Origin: Streptacidiphilus sp. P02-A3a
Lineage (GTDB): Bacteria > Actinomycetota > Actinomycetes > Streptomycetales > Streptomycetaceae
Direction: 5' to 3'
DNA length: 64,000 bases
Assembly (NCBI RefSeq): GCF_014084105.1
Contig: NZ_CP048289.1
Location: 1,249,922 to 1,313,921 of the forward strand
The notes under the pieces are model-generated. The model saw only the letters and a list, made by a program, of their open reading frames with translations, did not search any database and was not told where the DNA came from. Shown in pieces: positions 28,839-37,665 of the stretch. Position 1 is the stretch's first letter, and every line of letters begins with the position of its first letter. The position numbers were made by a program, and so were the translations under genes.

Positions 28839-28888
28839 GCAGTTGACCGGTCGTCAGCCGTGCTCGTCACTGACGGCCGGTCAACTGC
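28839..28888. terminator. Strong bidirectional hairpin
   Basis: Nineteen-base arms at 28839-28857 and 28870-28888 pair with a single G:U-type mismatch around a 12-base loop. The right arm covers the last codons of the convergent permease gene. Confidence 0.75.
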
Positions 28889-29552
28889 CTTCCGTTCGAC
28901 CGGCCGTGCGCACCGCCGCCGCCCAGGCCAGCGCCAGCAGCAGCGCGGCGGCGGCCAGCGGCAGCAGCGGGTCGCTGGTCGTCGCCGACGCCGAGGAGGA
29001 GGTGAAGACCGCGCGGACCGCGGCGTTCACCGGTGAGACCGGCGCCACCAGCAGCGTGATCGAGGCGGCGGCCAGGGCCAGTACCCCCGCTGCCGGGCGG
29101 CGCAGCACCGGCGGCGCGCACAGCGCGCCGAGGGCGGTGCCGCTGAGCAGGCCGACCAGGATGCTGACCGAGCCGTGCAGCGCGATGGCCGCCAGCGGCG
29201 GATGTGCCAGGCCCGGGGGCGGGCTGCTGACCAGCCACTCGAAGCCGCCGCCGACCACGGCCAGCAGCGTGTTCACCGCCAGCGCCGCGTACAGCGCGGC
29301 CAGGTGTGCCCGGCGCGGACCGGCGACGGCGGCCAGGCAGGCGCGAGCCGCCGCCGGTTCGCCGGTGAGCACGGTCCGGGTCAGGTAGGCGGTCGCGGGC
29401 ACCAGCATCGCGGCGCACCAGCCCAGCGAGTCGCCGTACTGCTGGCCGCCGAACCACCCGGCCACGATCAGCAGCGCGAACAGCAGCACCGGCGGCAGCC
29501 AGCGCTGCGAGCGCAGCAGCAGCATCAGCTGATAGCGCGTCAACTGACTCAC
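28881..29552 (-). CDS. ABC-type permease-like membrane protein
   Basis: The 223-aa product has about six hydrophobic segments and a short cytosolic N-terminus ([18 protein letters not shown]), a layout seen in ABC-2-type export partners. Its ATG overlaps the stop of the ATPase gene by 4 bases, so the two proteins are probably made in fixed ratio as one transporter. There is no sequence signature for the substrate. Confidence 0.8.
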   Translation of the reverse strand: MSQLTRYQLMLLLRSQRWLPPVLLFALLIVAGWFGGQQYGDSLGWCAAMLVPATAYLTRTVLTGEPAAARACLAAVAGPRRAHLAALYAALAVNTLLAVVGGGFEWLVSSPPPGLAHPPLAAIALHGSVSILVGLLSGTALGALCAPPVLRRPAAGVLALAAASITLLVAPVSPVNAAVRAVFTSSSASATTSDPLLPLAAAALLLALAWAAAVRTAGRTEGS

Positions 29553-30463
29553 TGGACAGCCTCGATGTGCACATCCGGATCGGCCAGCAGCAGCCGCAGC
29601 AGCTCGTCACCGCGATCCGCCTCGACGGTCATCCGGATCCGCCCGGCGGACCCGCCCGGCCGGTCCGTATCGTCCGTCCGGTCGGACCGGTCGGACCGGT
29701 CGGACCGTTCCCGGCCGGTGGCCTCGGCCAACTCCAGCACGTCCAGCACGCCCAGCACGTCCAGCACGCCCGGGAGTTCGGCCAGGCCCTTGCCCCCGTC
29801 GCGGCGTCCGCTGAAGGTCAGCCGCAGCGTCGGTCGGCCCCGGTCGGCCGCTGTCTCGCGTACCCGGCCATCGCCCACCAGCCAGGACACACAGGGCAGT
29901 TCGGCGAGCCGGGTGGGGTCGTGGTCGACGAACAGCACCACCCCGCCCGCCGCCAGCCGCTCCTGCACGGCCTGGTCCAGGGCGTCCGCGGCCGACTGGT
30001 CGAGACCGGTCCAGGCCTCGTCCAGGACCAGCAACTCCGGTTCGGCCAGCAGGGACTGGGCGACCGCGACCTTCTGGCAGGTGCCCTTGGACAGTTGTGC
30101 CAGCGGGGTGCGGGCGAAGCCCGCCGCGCCGAAGCGTTCCAGCGCCGCCTCGGCCCGACGGCCGGGTTCGGCGCCGCGCAGGCCGTGGATCCGGCCGAGG
30201 TGGCACAGGTAGTCGTGGGCGGTGAACGGCAGTGCGGCGGGGAAGCGTTCCGGCACGTAGCCGCGGCGCTCCGGGCGCTCGCGGACACTGCCCCGGGTGG
30301 GCTCGCAGACCCCGGCGACCAGCCGCAACAACGTGGACTTGCCGCCCCCGTTCCCACCCCGCACGCGCACCAGCCGCCCGGGCGGCGGCAGTTCGAGACT
30401 CACATCGCGCAGCACCCACCCGCCCCGCCGCCGGTACCGCTGGCTCACCCCGTCCAGTCGCAT
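29549..30463 (-). CDS. ABC transporter ATP-binding protein
   Basis: The 304-aa ATPase has Walker [10 protein letters not shown], the Q-loop, signature [16 protein letters not shown], Walker [13 protein letters not shown] and the H-loop HDPTR region. The last 80 residues hold a degenerate [10 protein letters not shown] stretch encoded by 9-bp tandem repeats near 29684-29710 and a possible regulatory end. ATG 30463 is taken; a GTG 18 bases upstream is possible, and neither has a clear ribosome site. It pairs with the membrane gene that follows. Substrate unknown. Confidence 0.88.
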   Translation of the reverse strand: MRLDGVSQRYRRRGGWVLRDVSLELPPPGRLVRVRGGNGGGKSTLLRLVAGVCEPTRGSVRERPERRGYVPERFPAALPFTAHDYLCHLGRIHGLRGAEPGRRAEAALERFGAAGFARTPLAQLSKGTCQKVAVAQSLLAEPELLVLDEAWTGLDQSAADALDQAVQERLAAGGVVLFVDHDPTRLAELPCVSWLVGDGRVRETAADRGRPTLRLTFSGRRDGGKGLAELPGVLDVLGVLDVLELAEATGRERSDRSDRSDRTDDTDRPGGSAGRIRMTVEADRGDELLRLLLADPDVHIEAVQ

Positions 30464-30561
30464 GCGGCCAAGCGTACGCACCCCGCCGCCACGGCAGGCG
30501 GCCCCGCCGGAATGCCGCCGGGGAGGCGCCGTCCGCTCGGTAGCATGGGGTCGACGCGCGA

Positions 30562-30609
30562 TGACAGACTGTCACCGAGCCTGCCCGCCAAAGGATTCGG
30601 AGCCTCCGA
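30562..30609. promoter_or_regulatory. Two small inverted repeats in the metG leader
   Basis: tgaca-gac-tgtca (30562-30574) is perfect. tcggag-c-ctccga (30597-30609) is perfect too and ends just before ATG 30612, so it includes the GAGG ribosome site. The second could mask translation. Confidence 0.35.
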
Positions 30610-30611
30610 GG

Positions 30612-32333
30612 ATGACTCGCCAGCTGGTCACCAGCGCGCTTCCCTACATCAACGGGATCAAGCACCTGGGCAACCTGGTCGGGTCGATGCTCCCGGCGGA
30701 CGTGTACAGCCGGTACCTGCGGCAGCGCGGCCACGAGGTGCTGTTCATCTGCGCCACCGACGAGCACGGCACCCCGGCCGAGCTCGCCGCGCGGCAGGCC
30801 GGGCTGCCGGTGGCCGAGTTCTGCGCGCGGCAGCACCGGGCGCAGCGGGCGGTCTACCAGGGCTTCGGCCTGTCCTTCGACTACTTCGGGCGCAGCTCCT
30901 CGGCGCAGAACACCGAGATCACCCAGGCCTTCGCCCGGGCCCTGGCGGCCAACGGCTTCATCGAGGAGCGGTCGGTCCGGCAGGTCTACTCGGTCGCCGA
31001 CGGCCGCTTCCTGCCGGACCGCTACATCGTCGGTACCTGTCCGTACTGCGGCTACGACCAGGCCCGCGGCGACCAGTGCGAGCAATGCGCCCGGGTGCTC
31101 GACCCGACCGACCTGGTCGATCCGCGCTCGGCGATCAGCGGCAGCGCCGATCTTGAGGTGCGCGAGACCCGGCACCTGTTCCTGCTCCAGTCGCTGCTGG
31201 CGGGTGAGGTCGAGGCGTGGCTGGACGAGCACGCCCGGGACTGGCCGGTGCTGGCCTCCTCGATCGCCCGCACGTGGCTGGCCGAGGGGCTGCGCGACCG
31301 GGCGATCACCCGGGACCTGGACTGGGGCGTCCCGGTCCCGGCCGACCTCTGGCTGGAGCCGGCGGCCGAGGGCAAGGTCTTCTACGTCTGGTTCGACGCC
31401 CCGATCGAGTACCTCGGCGCGACCAAGGAGTGGGCCGACGCGGGCGGCGGCGACTGGGAGTCCTGGTGGCGCCGGGGCGAGGACAGCGTCCGCTATACGC
31501 AGTTCATGGGCAAGGACAACGTCCCCTTCCACGCGGTGATGTTCCCGGCCACCCAGCTGGCCACCCGCGAGCCGTGGCGGATGGTCGACTACCTCAAGTC
31601 CTTCAACTGGCTGAACTACTACGGCGGCAAGTTCTCCACCAGCAGGCACCGGGGCGTGTTCCTCGACGTGGCGCTGGAGCTGCTGCCCGCCGACTACTGG
31701 CGCTACTTCCTGATGGCGCACGCGCCGGAGTCCGACGACAGCGACTTCACCTGGGAGCTGTTCCGCGCCACGGTCAACAAGGACCTGGCCGACACCCTCG
31801 GCAACCTGGTCAACCGGGTGCTGTCCTTCTCCCGCAGGCGCTTCGGCGACCAGGTCCCGTACGGGCGGGAGCCGGGGGAGCCGGAGCGGCAGCTCGGCGA
31901 GCGGATCGCCCAGCTGCTGGCCGAGTACGAGGCCGAGCTGGACGCGCTGCGGTTCCGCCGCGCCGCCCGGGCGCTGCGGGCGCTGTGGCGGGCGGGCAAC
32001 ACCTACCTGGAGCAGCAGGCGCCCTGGCTGCGGGTCCGCACCGACCCGGACGCCGCCGCGCTGACGCTGCGCACCGCGATGAACCTGATCCACCTGTACG
32101 CGGTGGTCTCCGAGCCGTTCGTGCCGACCACCGCCCGGGTGATGCGCTCGGCCTTCGCGCTGACCGGGGACACCCGGTCGTGGTTCACCGCCGAGCAGGC
32201 CCGGGCCCTGGACTCGGTCCCGGCGGGCACCGCCTTCAGCGTGCCCCCGGTGCTCTTCGCGAAGATCACCGACGAGCAACTGGACGGCTACCGCTCCCGC
32301 TTCGGCGGCGCCCGCCCCGCCGAGGCGGACTGA
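30612..32333 (+). CDS. metG: Methionyl-tRNA synthetase, archaeal/eukaryal-like type
   Basis: The 573-aa class I enzyme charges tRNA-Met. The HIGH motif is H18-LG-N21 in [17 protein letters not shown], which resembles the archaeal and cytosolic eukaryotic LPYVNNVPHLGN form more than the usual bacterial one. The KMSKS loop is K340-FSTS. Four zinc-binding cysteines lie at C143, C146, C156 and C159, and [15 protein letters not shown] follows. There is no C-terminal tRNA-binding domain. From memory, Streptomyces carries a different, bacterial-type MetRS elsewhere, so this may be a second enzyme. The start is ATG 30612 after GAGG. Confidence 0.9.
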   Translation: MTRQLVTSALPYINGIKHLGNLVGSMLPADVYSRYLRQRGHEVLFICATDEHGTPAELAARQAGLPVAEFCARQHRAQRAVYQGFGLSFDYFGRSSSAQNTEITQAFARALAANGFIEERSVRQVYSVADGRFLPDRYIVGTCPYCGYDQARGDQCEQCARVLDPTDLVDPRSAISGSADLEVRETRHLFLLQSLLAGEVEAWLDEHARDWPVLASSIARTWLAEGLRDRAITRDLDWGVPVPADLWLEPAAEGKVFYVWFDAPIEYLGATKEWADAGGGDWESWWRRGEDSVRYTQFMGKDNVPFHAVMFPATQLATREPWRMVDYLKSFNWLNYYGGKFSTSRHRGVFLDVALELLPADYWRYFLMAHAPESDDSDFTWELFRATVNKDLADTLGNLVNRVLSFSRRRFGDQVPYGREPGEPERQLGERIAQLLAEYEAELDALRFRRAARALRALWRAGNTYLEQQAPWLRVRTDPDAAALTLRTAMNLIHLYAVVSEPFVPTTARVMRSAFALTGDTRSWFTAEQARALDSVPAGTAFSVPPVLFAKITDEQLDGYRSRFGGARPAEAD

Positions 32334-32376
32334 GCGGCCGGGAAATTCCCGGGCACGGTGCCGTGTTGGGACCGAG

Positions 32377-32406
32377 AGCAGTGGTTCCGACAGCAGTGGT
32401 TCCGAC
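32377..32406. repeat. Two exact 15-bp tandem repeats between metG and the CoA-binding gene
   Basis: agcagtggttccgac occurs twice in tandem (32377-32391, 32392-32406), with a similar agtggtggatccgg continuing. The gene that follows starts at 32444. Confidence 0.85.
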
Positions 32407-32443
32407 AGTGGTGGATCCGGACAGCGCACGCAGGAGGTCTGGC

Positions 32444-32860
32444 ATGTACGGCGACACGGAGACGGTCCGCAGGATCTTGGAGGACAGCGGCGACACCTGG
32501 GCGGTGGTGGGGCTGTCCGAGAACCGGCAGCGGGCCGCGTACGGGGTCGCCGGGGTGCTCCAGCGCTACGGGAAGCGGATCGTGCCGGTGCACCCGGCGG
32601 CCGGGACCGTCCTCGGTGAGCAGGGGTACCCGTCGCTGGCGGCGGTGCCGTTCCCGATCGACGTGGTGGACGTGTTCGTGAACAGCGGTCTGGCCGGGGA
32701 GGTCGCCGACCAGGCGGTGGCGGTGGGCGCCAGGGCCGTCTGGTTCCAGCTGGGGGTGGTCGACGAGGCCGCCTACGAGCGGACCAGGGGGGCGGGTCTG
32801 GACATGGTGATGGACCGCTGCCCGGCCATCGAGATCCCCCGGCTCGCGCCGGGGGAGTGA
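32444..32860 (+). CDS. CoA-binding domain protein (YccU type)
   Basis: The 138-aa Rossmann-type protein has WAVVGLSENRQRAAYGV near residues 19-35, the core of the CoA_binding_2 family related to succinyl-CoA synthetase alpha domains. The segments VPVHPAAGTVLGEQGYPSLAAVP and VFVNSGLAGEVADQAV fit the fold. The ATG is preceded by CAGGAGG. No catalytic residue is visible. Its role, in CoA sensing or binding, is unknown. Confidence 0.88.
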   Translation: MYGDTETVRRILEDSGDTWAVVGLSENRQRAAYGVAGVLQRYGKRIVPVHPAAGTVLGEQGYPSLAAVPFPIDVVDVFVNSGLAGEVADQAVAVGARAVWFQLGVVDEAAYERTRGAGLDMVMDRCPAIEIPRLAPGE

Positions 32861-32885
32861 CCGCCCCCGGGGTCAGCTGGGGCGG
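32861..32885. terminator. Hairpin between convergent genes
   Basis: ccgcccc (32861-32867) pairs with ggggcgg (32879-32885). The hairpin follows the CoA-binding gene stop and overlaps the ugd 3' end. Confidence 0.55.
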
Positions 32886-34204
32886 CCCAGCGCCCGGTAG
32901 GTCCAGCCCGCCGCGCGCCACTGCTGCGGGTCCAGCACGTTGCGCCCGTCCAGGATCCGGCGCTCGCTGACCACCTTGGCCAGCGCCTCCGGGTCCATGG
33001 TCCGGAACTCGCGCCACTCGGTGAGGTGCAGCACCACGTGCGCGCCCTCGGCGGCCTCCAACGCGCTGTCGGCGAAGCCGAGCGCCGGGAACATCTTGCG
33101 GGCGTTGTCCATGGCCTTGGGGTCGTAGACGGTGACCTGTCCGCCCTGGAGCTGGATCTGCCCGGCCACGTTGAGCGCGGGGGAGTCGCGGACGTCGTCC
33201 GAGTCCGGCTTGAAGGCCGCGCCGAGGACGGCCACCCGGCGCCCGAGGAAGCCGCCGCCGCACTGCTCGCGGGCCAGCTCGACCATCCGCGAGCGGCGGC
33301 GCATGTTGATCGAGTCGACCTCGCGCAGGAAGGTCAGCGCCTGGTCGGCGCCCAGCTCCCCGGCCCGGGCCATGAAGGCACGGATGTCCTTGGGCAGGCA
33401 GCCGCCGCCGAAGCCGAGCCCGGCGTTGAGGAACTTCCCGCCGATCCGGTCGTCGTAGGCCAGCGCACCGGACAGCTGCACCACGTCCGCGCCGGAGGCC
33501 TCGCAGACCTCGGCCATGGCGTTGATGAACGAGATCTTGGTGGCCAGGAAGGAGTTGGCGGCGGCCTTCACCAGCTCGGCGGTGGCGAAGTCGGTCACCA
33601 CCAGCGGCGTCCCCTGGGCCAGCAGCGGCGCGTACACCTCGCGCAGCACCGCCTCGGCGTGCTCGCTGCGGACCCCGATCACCAGCCGGTCGGGGTGCAG
33701 CGTGTCCTTGACCGCGAAGCCCTCGCGCAGGAACTCCGGGTTCCAGGCGACCTCGGCCTGGGCCCCGACCGGCGCGCGCTCGGCGAGCCGCTCGGCCAGC
33801 CGCTCGGCGCTGCCGACCGGGACGGTGGACTTGCCGACCACCAGCACCGGCCGGTCCAGGTGCGGGGCGAGCAGGTCGAACGCCGACTCGACGTAGGACA
33901 TGTCGCAGGCGAACTCGCCGCGCCGCTGCGGGGTGTTCGTACAGACGAAGTGGACGTCGCCGAACGCGCCCACCTCCTCCCAGGAGGTGGTGAACCGCAG
34001 CCGCCCGGTGGAGCCCTCGAACCCGGTCAGATGCCGCCGCAGCAGCTCCTCCAGCCCGGGCTCGTACATGGGCACGTTCCCGGCGGCCAGGGCGGCCACC
34101 TTCTCCGGCAGGATGTCGAGTCCCAGCACCTCGAAGCCCAGTTCGGCCAGGCAGGCGGCGTGGGTGACCCCCAGGTAGCCGGTGCCGATGACGGTGATCC
34201 TCAC
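32873..34204 (-). CDS. ugd: UDP-glucose 6-dehydrogenase
   Basis: The 443-aa enzyme oxidises UDP-glucose to UDP-glucuronate with two NAD+. It shows the N-terminal Rossmann motif VIGTGYLGVTHA, MYEPGLEELL, the ATKISFINAMAEVCEASGAD helix, catalytic Cys in GFGGGCLPKD and the C-terminal AVLGAAFKPDSDDVRDSP domain. Length is normal. It supplies activated uronic acid for cell-surface glycans; several glycosyltransferase genes lie in the window, but no link is shown. The ATG is preceded by a GGAGG-poor leader. Confidence 0.95.
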   Translation of the reverse strand: MRITVIGTGYLGVTHAACLAELGFEVLGLDILPEKVAALAAGNVPMYEPGLEELLRRHLTGFEGSTGRLRFTTSWEEVGAFGDVHFVCTNTPQRRGEFACDMSYVESAFDLLAPHLDRPVLVVGKSTVPVGSAERLAERLAERAPVGAQAEVAWNPEFLREGFAVKDTLHPDRLVIGVRSEHAEAVLREVYAPLLAQGTPLVVTDFATAELVKAAANSFLATKISFINAMAEVCEASGADVVQLSGALAYDDRIGGKFLNAGLGFGGGCLPKDIRAFMARAGELGADQALTFLREVDSINMRRRSRMVELAREQCGGGFLGRRVAVLGAAFKPDSDDVRDSPALNVAGQIQLQGGQVTVYDPKAMDNARKMFPALGFADSALEAAEGAHVVLHLTEWREFRTMDPEALAKVVSERRILDGRNVLDPQQWRAAGWTYRALGRPS

Positions 34205-34350
34205 GGCGTCTGTCCTTCCGCTGGACGTTGCGGTGCATCATCTCCTCCGGTTCAGGAGACTTTGGCTTGGGAGATCGTACGCCAGCACCGCCGCGGGCTG
34301 TTGTGCACGTCACGCGTCGACAGGGGGCTCGGAAGCTCTAGAATTCAGCT

Positions 34351-34380
34351 GTAACCAAACGTTACTTAACAGTAGATAAC
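34351..34380. promoter_or_regulatory. AT-rich inverted repeats upstream of the acyl-CoA dehydrogenase
   Basis: gtaac-N5-gttac (34351-34365) is perfect. A second gtta-N12-taac pair overlaps it and ends at 34380. This is an island of A and T in very GC-rich DNA and could be an operator for a TetR- or GntR-type lipid regulator; no regulator gene is adjacent. Confidence 0.4.
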
Positions 34381-34394
34381 CTGGGGTGAGGCGC

Positions 34395-35558
34395 GTGGCG
34401 TCCAGCGGTTCCGCAGACTTCGACCTTTTCCGGATCTCCGAGGAGCACGAGATGCTCCGCGAGACGGTGCGTTCGCTGGCCGAGGCGAAGATCGCGCCGT
34501 TCGCGGCCGAGGTCGACGAACAGGCCCGGTTCCCGCAGGAGGCGCTCGACGCGCTGCTGGCGAACGACCTGCACGCGGTACACGTGCCGGAGGAGTACGA
34601 CGGCGCCGGCGCGGACGCGCTGGCCACCGTCATCGTGATCGAGGAGGTGGCCCGGGTCTGCGCCTCCTCCTCGCTGATCCCGGCCGTCAACAAGCTCGGC
34701 TCGCTGCCGGTGATCCTCTCCGGCGACGAGGACCTCAAGCGCCGCTACCTGACCCCGCTGGCCCGGGGCGAGGGCATGTTCTCGTACTGCCTGTCCGAGC
34801 CCGACGCCGGTTCCGACGCCGCCGGGATGAAGACCCGCGCGGTGCGCGACGGCGACAGCTGGGTCCTCAACGGCGTCAAGCGCTGGATCACCAACGCCGG
34901 GGTCAGCGAGTACTACACGGTGATGGCCGTGACCGACCCGGAGAAGCGCAGCAAGGGGATCTCCGCCTTCGTGGTGGAGAAGGGCGACGAGGGCGTCTCC
35001 TTCGGCGCCCCGGAGAAGAAGCTGGGCATCAAGGGCTCGCCGACCCGGGAGGTCTACCTGGACAACGTCCGGATCCCGGCCGACCGGATCATCGGCGCCG
35101 AGGGCACCGGCTTCGCCACCGCGATGCGGACCCTCGACCACACCCGGATCACCATCGCCGCCCAGGCGCTGGGCATCGCCCAGGGCGCGCTGGACTACGC
35201 CGCCGGGTACGTCAAGGAGCGCAAGCAGTTCGGCAAGGCCATCGCCGAGTTCCAGGGCATCCAGTTCATGCTCGCCGACATGGCGATGAAGCTGGAGGCC
35301 GCCCGCCAGCTCACCTACGCCGCCGCCGCCCGCTCCCAGCGCGAGGACAGCGACCTGACCTTCTTCGGCGCCGCGGCCAAGTGCTTCGCCTCCGACGCCG
35401 CCATGGAGATCACCACCGACGCCGTCCAACTGCTCGGCGGCTACGGCTACACCCGCGACTACCCGCTGGAGCGGATGATGCGCGACGCCAAGATCACCCA
35501 GATCTACGAGGGCACCAACCAGGTCCAGCGCATCGTCATGGCCCGCAACCTGCCGTAA
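34395..35558 (+). CDS. Acyl-CoA dehydrogenase
   Basis: The 387-aa flavoenzyme makes the first oxidation in fatty acyl- or branched-chain acyl-CoA breakdown, passing electrons to ETF. It shows the middle domain FSYCLSEPDAGSDAAGM and WITNAGVSEYYTVMAV, the FAD segment RKQFGKAIAEFQGIQF, and the catalytic Glu region QIYEGTNQVQRIVMARNL. GTG 34395 is preferred because Streptomyces homologues begin near ASSGSADFDL, as I recall; a GTG 9 bases upstream is in frame. Chain-length preference cannot be read. It converges with the MIO-less lyase gene. Confidence 0.94.
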   Translation: MASSGSADFDLFRISEEHEMLRETVRSLAEAKIAPFAAEVDEQARFPQEALDALLANDLHAVHVPEEYDGAGADALATVIVIEEVARVCASSSLIPAVNKLGSLPVILSGDEDLKRRYLTPLARGEGMFSYCLSEPDAGSDAAGMKTRAVRDGDSWVLNGVKRWITNAGVSEYYTVMAVTDPEKRSKGISAFVVEKGDEGVSFGAPEKKLGIKGSPTREVYLDNVRIPADRIIGAEGTGFATAMRTLDHTRITIAAQALGIAQGALDYAAGYVKERKQFGKAIAEFQGIQFMLADMAMKLEAARQLTYAAAARSQREDSDLTFFGAAAKCFASDAAMEITTDAVQLLGGYGYTRDYPLERMMRDAKITQIYEGTNQVQRIVMARNLP

Positions 35559-35593
35559 CCATCGACCCGGCCCTCTCTTGAGCCGCGCAGACA

Positions 35594-35628
35594 CGAACGG
35601 CCCCCGGCACCGCGCCGAGGGCCGTTCG
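35594..35628. terminator. Strong hairpin after the acyl-CoA dehydrogenase
   Basis: Fifteen-base arms at 35594-35608 and 35614-35628 pair with one mismatch around five bases. It lies 36 bases after the stop codon and before the 3' end of the convergent lyase-like gene. Confidence 0.75.
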
Positions 35629-35698
35629 CCCGCCCGGTCAGGACCGTGCCCGGCGGCTGCGCCGGGGGTGACCGTGCCGTCGCGGCTTTTCTGGTCGG

Positions 35699-37162
35699 TT
35701 AGTTGGCCAGTAGGGCTTCGGCTGCTTCCAGGTCGGCGGTGAGCTTGCGGTCCTCGGTGGCGGCGTCCAGGGTCGATGCCGCCTCGCGTTGGAAGCGGCC
35801 CAGTTCGCCGGTCGGGTCGAGGAGGGTGCCGCGCATGCGCAACGCGCGGGTGGCGGCGAGCAGTTCGCAGGCCAGGACCGACCGGGTGGAGGCCACGGCC
35901 TCCAGCAGTCGGCGGGCGCCGGTGGCGGCGAAGCTGGCGTGCTCCTCCACGCCGCGCGAGAGCACCGCATGACCCAGCGTCACTGGCTGTGCCGCGCCCC
36001 TTAGTTCGGCGATGGCGGAGGCGGCCGCGTACTCGGTGATCATGATGCCGCTGCTGCCGTCCTCGTCCTGCGCGAGGTAGGGCGCCAGGCCGGTGAAGGC
36101 CGGCGAGACCAGTACGCCGAGCCGGGCCGCCGAGAGCTGCGCGGTACCCAGCACGGCCAGCCGCAGCTGGTCCAACGCCAGTGCCAGCGAGGCCTGGTGG
36201 AAGCCGCCGTGGTGGTGGTAGTCGGCCGGGGCGAGCGCCAGCAGCGGGTTCTCGGCGGCGGAGTTGATCTCCACGTCCAGTACCCGGGCGAGCCCCGCCG
36301 CCGCGTCCAGCGCGGCTCCGTGCACCTGCGGCAGGCAGCGGAACCCGAACGGGTCCTGGACCAGCGACGGTGTCCACGGCAGCGGTTCGAGCAGCGCCCG
36401 CATCCGCGCCGCCGTGCGCATCGCGCCCGGATGCGGACGACGGGCGTGCACGATCGCCGCGTAGGGCTCGGCCGAGCCCCGGACCGCCGCCAGCGACAGC
36501 GCCGCGACCTGCGGGAACCGGTCCAGCAGTGCGGCCAGGTCGGTGTGCGCCAGCGCGGCCTGGCCTATCGTCAACGCGCTGCTGGACATCAGCGGCAGCG
36601 CGTCCCAGCGGTCCAGCGCCAGCGGGGCCGGTTCGGCCGCGTCACCGCCGCCGTCCGCCCCGTGCCGGGCCCGGCGCCAGGGCTGCTCCCCGGCCAGCGC
36701 CAGCCCGAGTTCGGCCAGCGCCGACAGGTCGGCGGTGCCCACCGAGCCCAGCGCGTGCACCACCGGCACATGTCCGGACGCCAGCGCGTCCGCCAGCCGG
36801 TCGGCGACCTCGGGTGACAGCGCGGAGCCCGCGCCGAGGATCTGGTTCAGCCGCACCGCCAGCATCGCCCTGGTCTCCTCGACCGGCACCAGCGGGCCGA
36901 TGCCGCCGCTGTGGCTGCGCAGCAGCCGCATCCCGTGCTCGTCGGCGGCCTGCTCCGGCAGGTCGGTGCTGCGGTTCGAGCCCACGCCGGTGGTGTGCCC
37001 GTAGACCCGGCGGCGGTCGGCCACCTCCTCGGCGACGGCCCGGGCCTGCCGCATCCGCTCCCGCGCGGCGGGATCCACCCTGGCCCGCACCGAGCGCCGG
37101 GCGAGTGCGGTCACCTGGGCGGCGGTGAGCGAGTTGCCGTCGAGGGTGATGCTGCTCGTCAT
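35699..37162 (-). CDS. Aromatic amino acid lyase homologue lacking the MIO-forming triad
   Basis: The 487-aa protein has the histidine/phenylalanine ammonia-lyase fold throughout: Y54 in YGHTTGVG, H84 in RSHSGG, Q269, R275 in QDPFGFRCLPQV, GFHQAS and E406 in VEEHAS. The signature that should read GSxGxSGDL is G139-S140-V141-G142-T143-A144-D145-L, one residue short and with no Ser-Gly. The autocatalytic 4-methylidene-imidazole-5-one (MIO) cofactor therefore cannot form there. The Asn of the NGT motif is Ser (LMSSSALT). It is unlikely to be a normal ammonia-lyase. It is last in a seven-gene minus-strand block with a transporter. Function unknown. Confidence 0.88.
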   Translation of the reverse strand: MTSSITLDGNSLTAAQVTALARRSVRARVDPAARERMRQARAVAEEVADRRRVYGHTTGVGSNRSTDLPEQAADEHGMRLLRSHSGGIGPLVPVEETRAMLAVRLNQILGAGSALSPEVADRLADALASGHVPVVHALGSVGTADLSALAELGLALAGEQPWRRARHGADGGGDAAEPAPLALDRWDALPLMSSSALTIGQAALAHTDLAALLDRFPQVAALSLAAVRGSAEPYAAIVHARRPHPGAMRTAARMRALLEPLPWTPSLVQDPFGFRCLPQVHGAALDAAAGLARVLDVEINSAAENPLLALAPADYHHHGGFHQASLALALDQLRLAVLGTAQLSAARLGVLVSPAFTGLAPYLAQDEDGSSGIMITEYAAASAIAELRGAAQPVTLGHAVLSRGVEEHASFAATGARRLLEAVASTRSVLACELLAATRALRMRGTLLDPTGELGRFQREAASTLDAATEDRKLTADLEAAEALLAN

Positions 37163-37327
37163 CGGTGCGGCACACCTTCCGTGGGTGGCGCCGTCGGCGC
37201 CGTCGCACAGGAGTATGTCAATCGCCCGGGTGATCGGAAAGGCTCAACGGGAAGGCGATCCTCCGTGCAAGGTGAATCTTCCGTGTGGGGCCGTTCCGGG
37301 TGGGGCGATTTCGCGTCGGGCGGTGCG

Positions 37328-37654
37328 TCAGTGCGAGGCGCCGCCGAGGTTGAGCGCGACCACGCCCGCGATGATCAGCAGGATGCCGACCAGCTTCAGC
37401 GCGTTCATGCCCTCGCCGAGGAAGGTGAAGCCGATCGCCGCCACCACCGCCGTCCCGGCCCCGGACCAGATCGCGTAGGCGGTGCTGACCGATATGTGCT
37501 TGAGCGCCTGACTGAGCATCACGAAGGAGAAGACGTAGCCGAGCACCACCACGATGCTCGGCAGCAGCCGGGTGAAGCCCTCGCTGAACTTCATCGAGAC
37601 GGTCGCGCAGATCTCGCTGGAGATGGCCAGCGCCAGGAACAGGTAGGGCGGCAT
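37328..37654 (-). CDS. SMR-family multidrug efflux protein (EmrE/QacE type)
   Basis: The 108-aa protein has four helices and the key membrane Glu at position 14 in ISSEICATVSMKFSEGF, then AYAIWSGAG and LVGILLIIAGVVALNL, as in EmrE. It would exchange protons for cationic compounds or, in newer subgroups, guanidinium. It lies 11 bases after the HAD gene, so the two are probably one transcript. Start ATG 37654 fits; no strong ribosome site is seen. Confidence 0.93.
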   Translation of the reverse strand: MPPYLFLALAISSEICATVSMKFSEGFTRLLPSIVVVLGYVFSFVMLSQALKHISVSTAYAIWSGAGTAVVAAIGFTFLGEGMNALKLVGILLIIAGVVALNLGGASH

Positions 37655-37665
37655 GGTCGTCGACG

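Noticed and set aside
29607..34313. 1568-codon minus-strand open frame across metG and ugd
   Set aside because: It overlaps several real genes in other frames and has no coherent domain; GC-driven absence of stop codons explains it.
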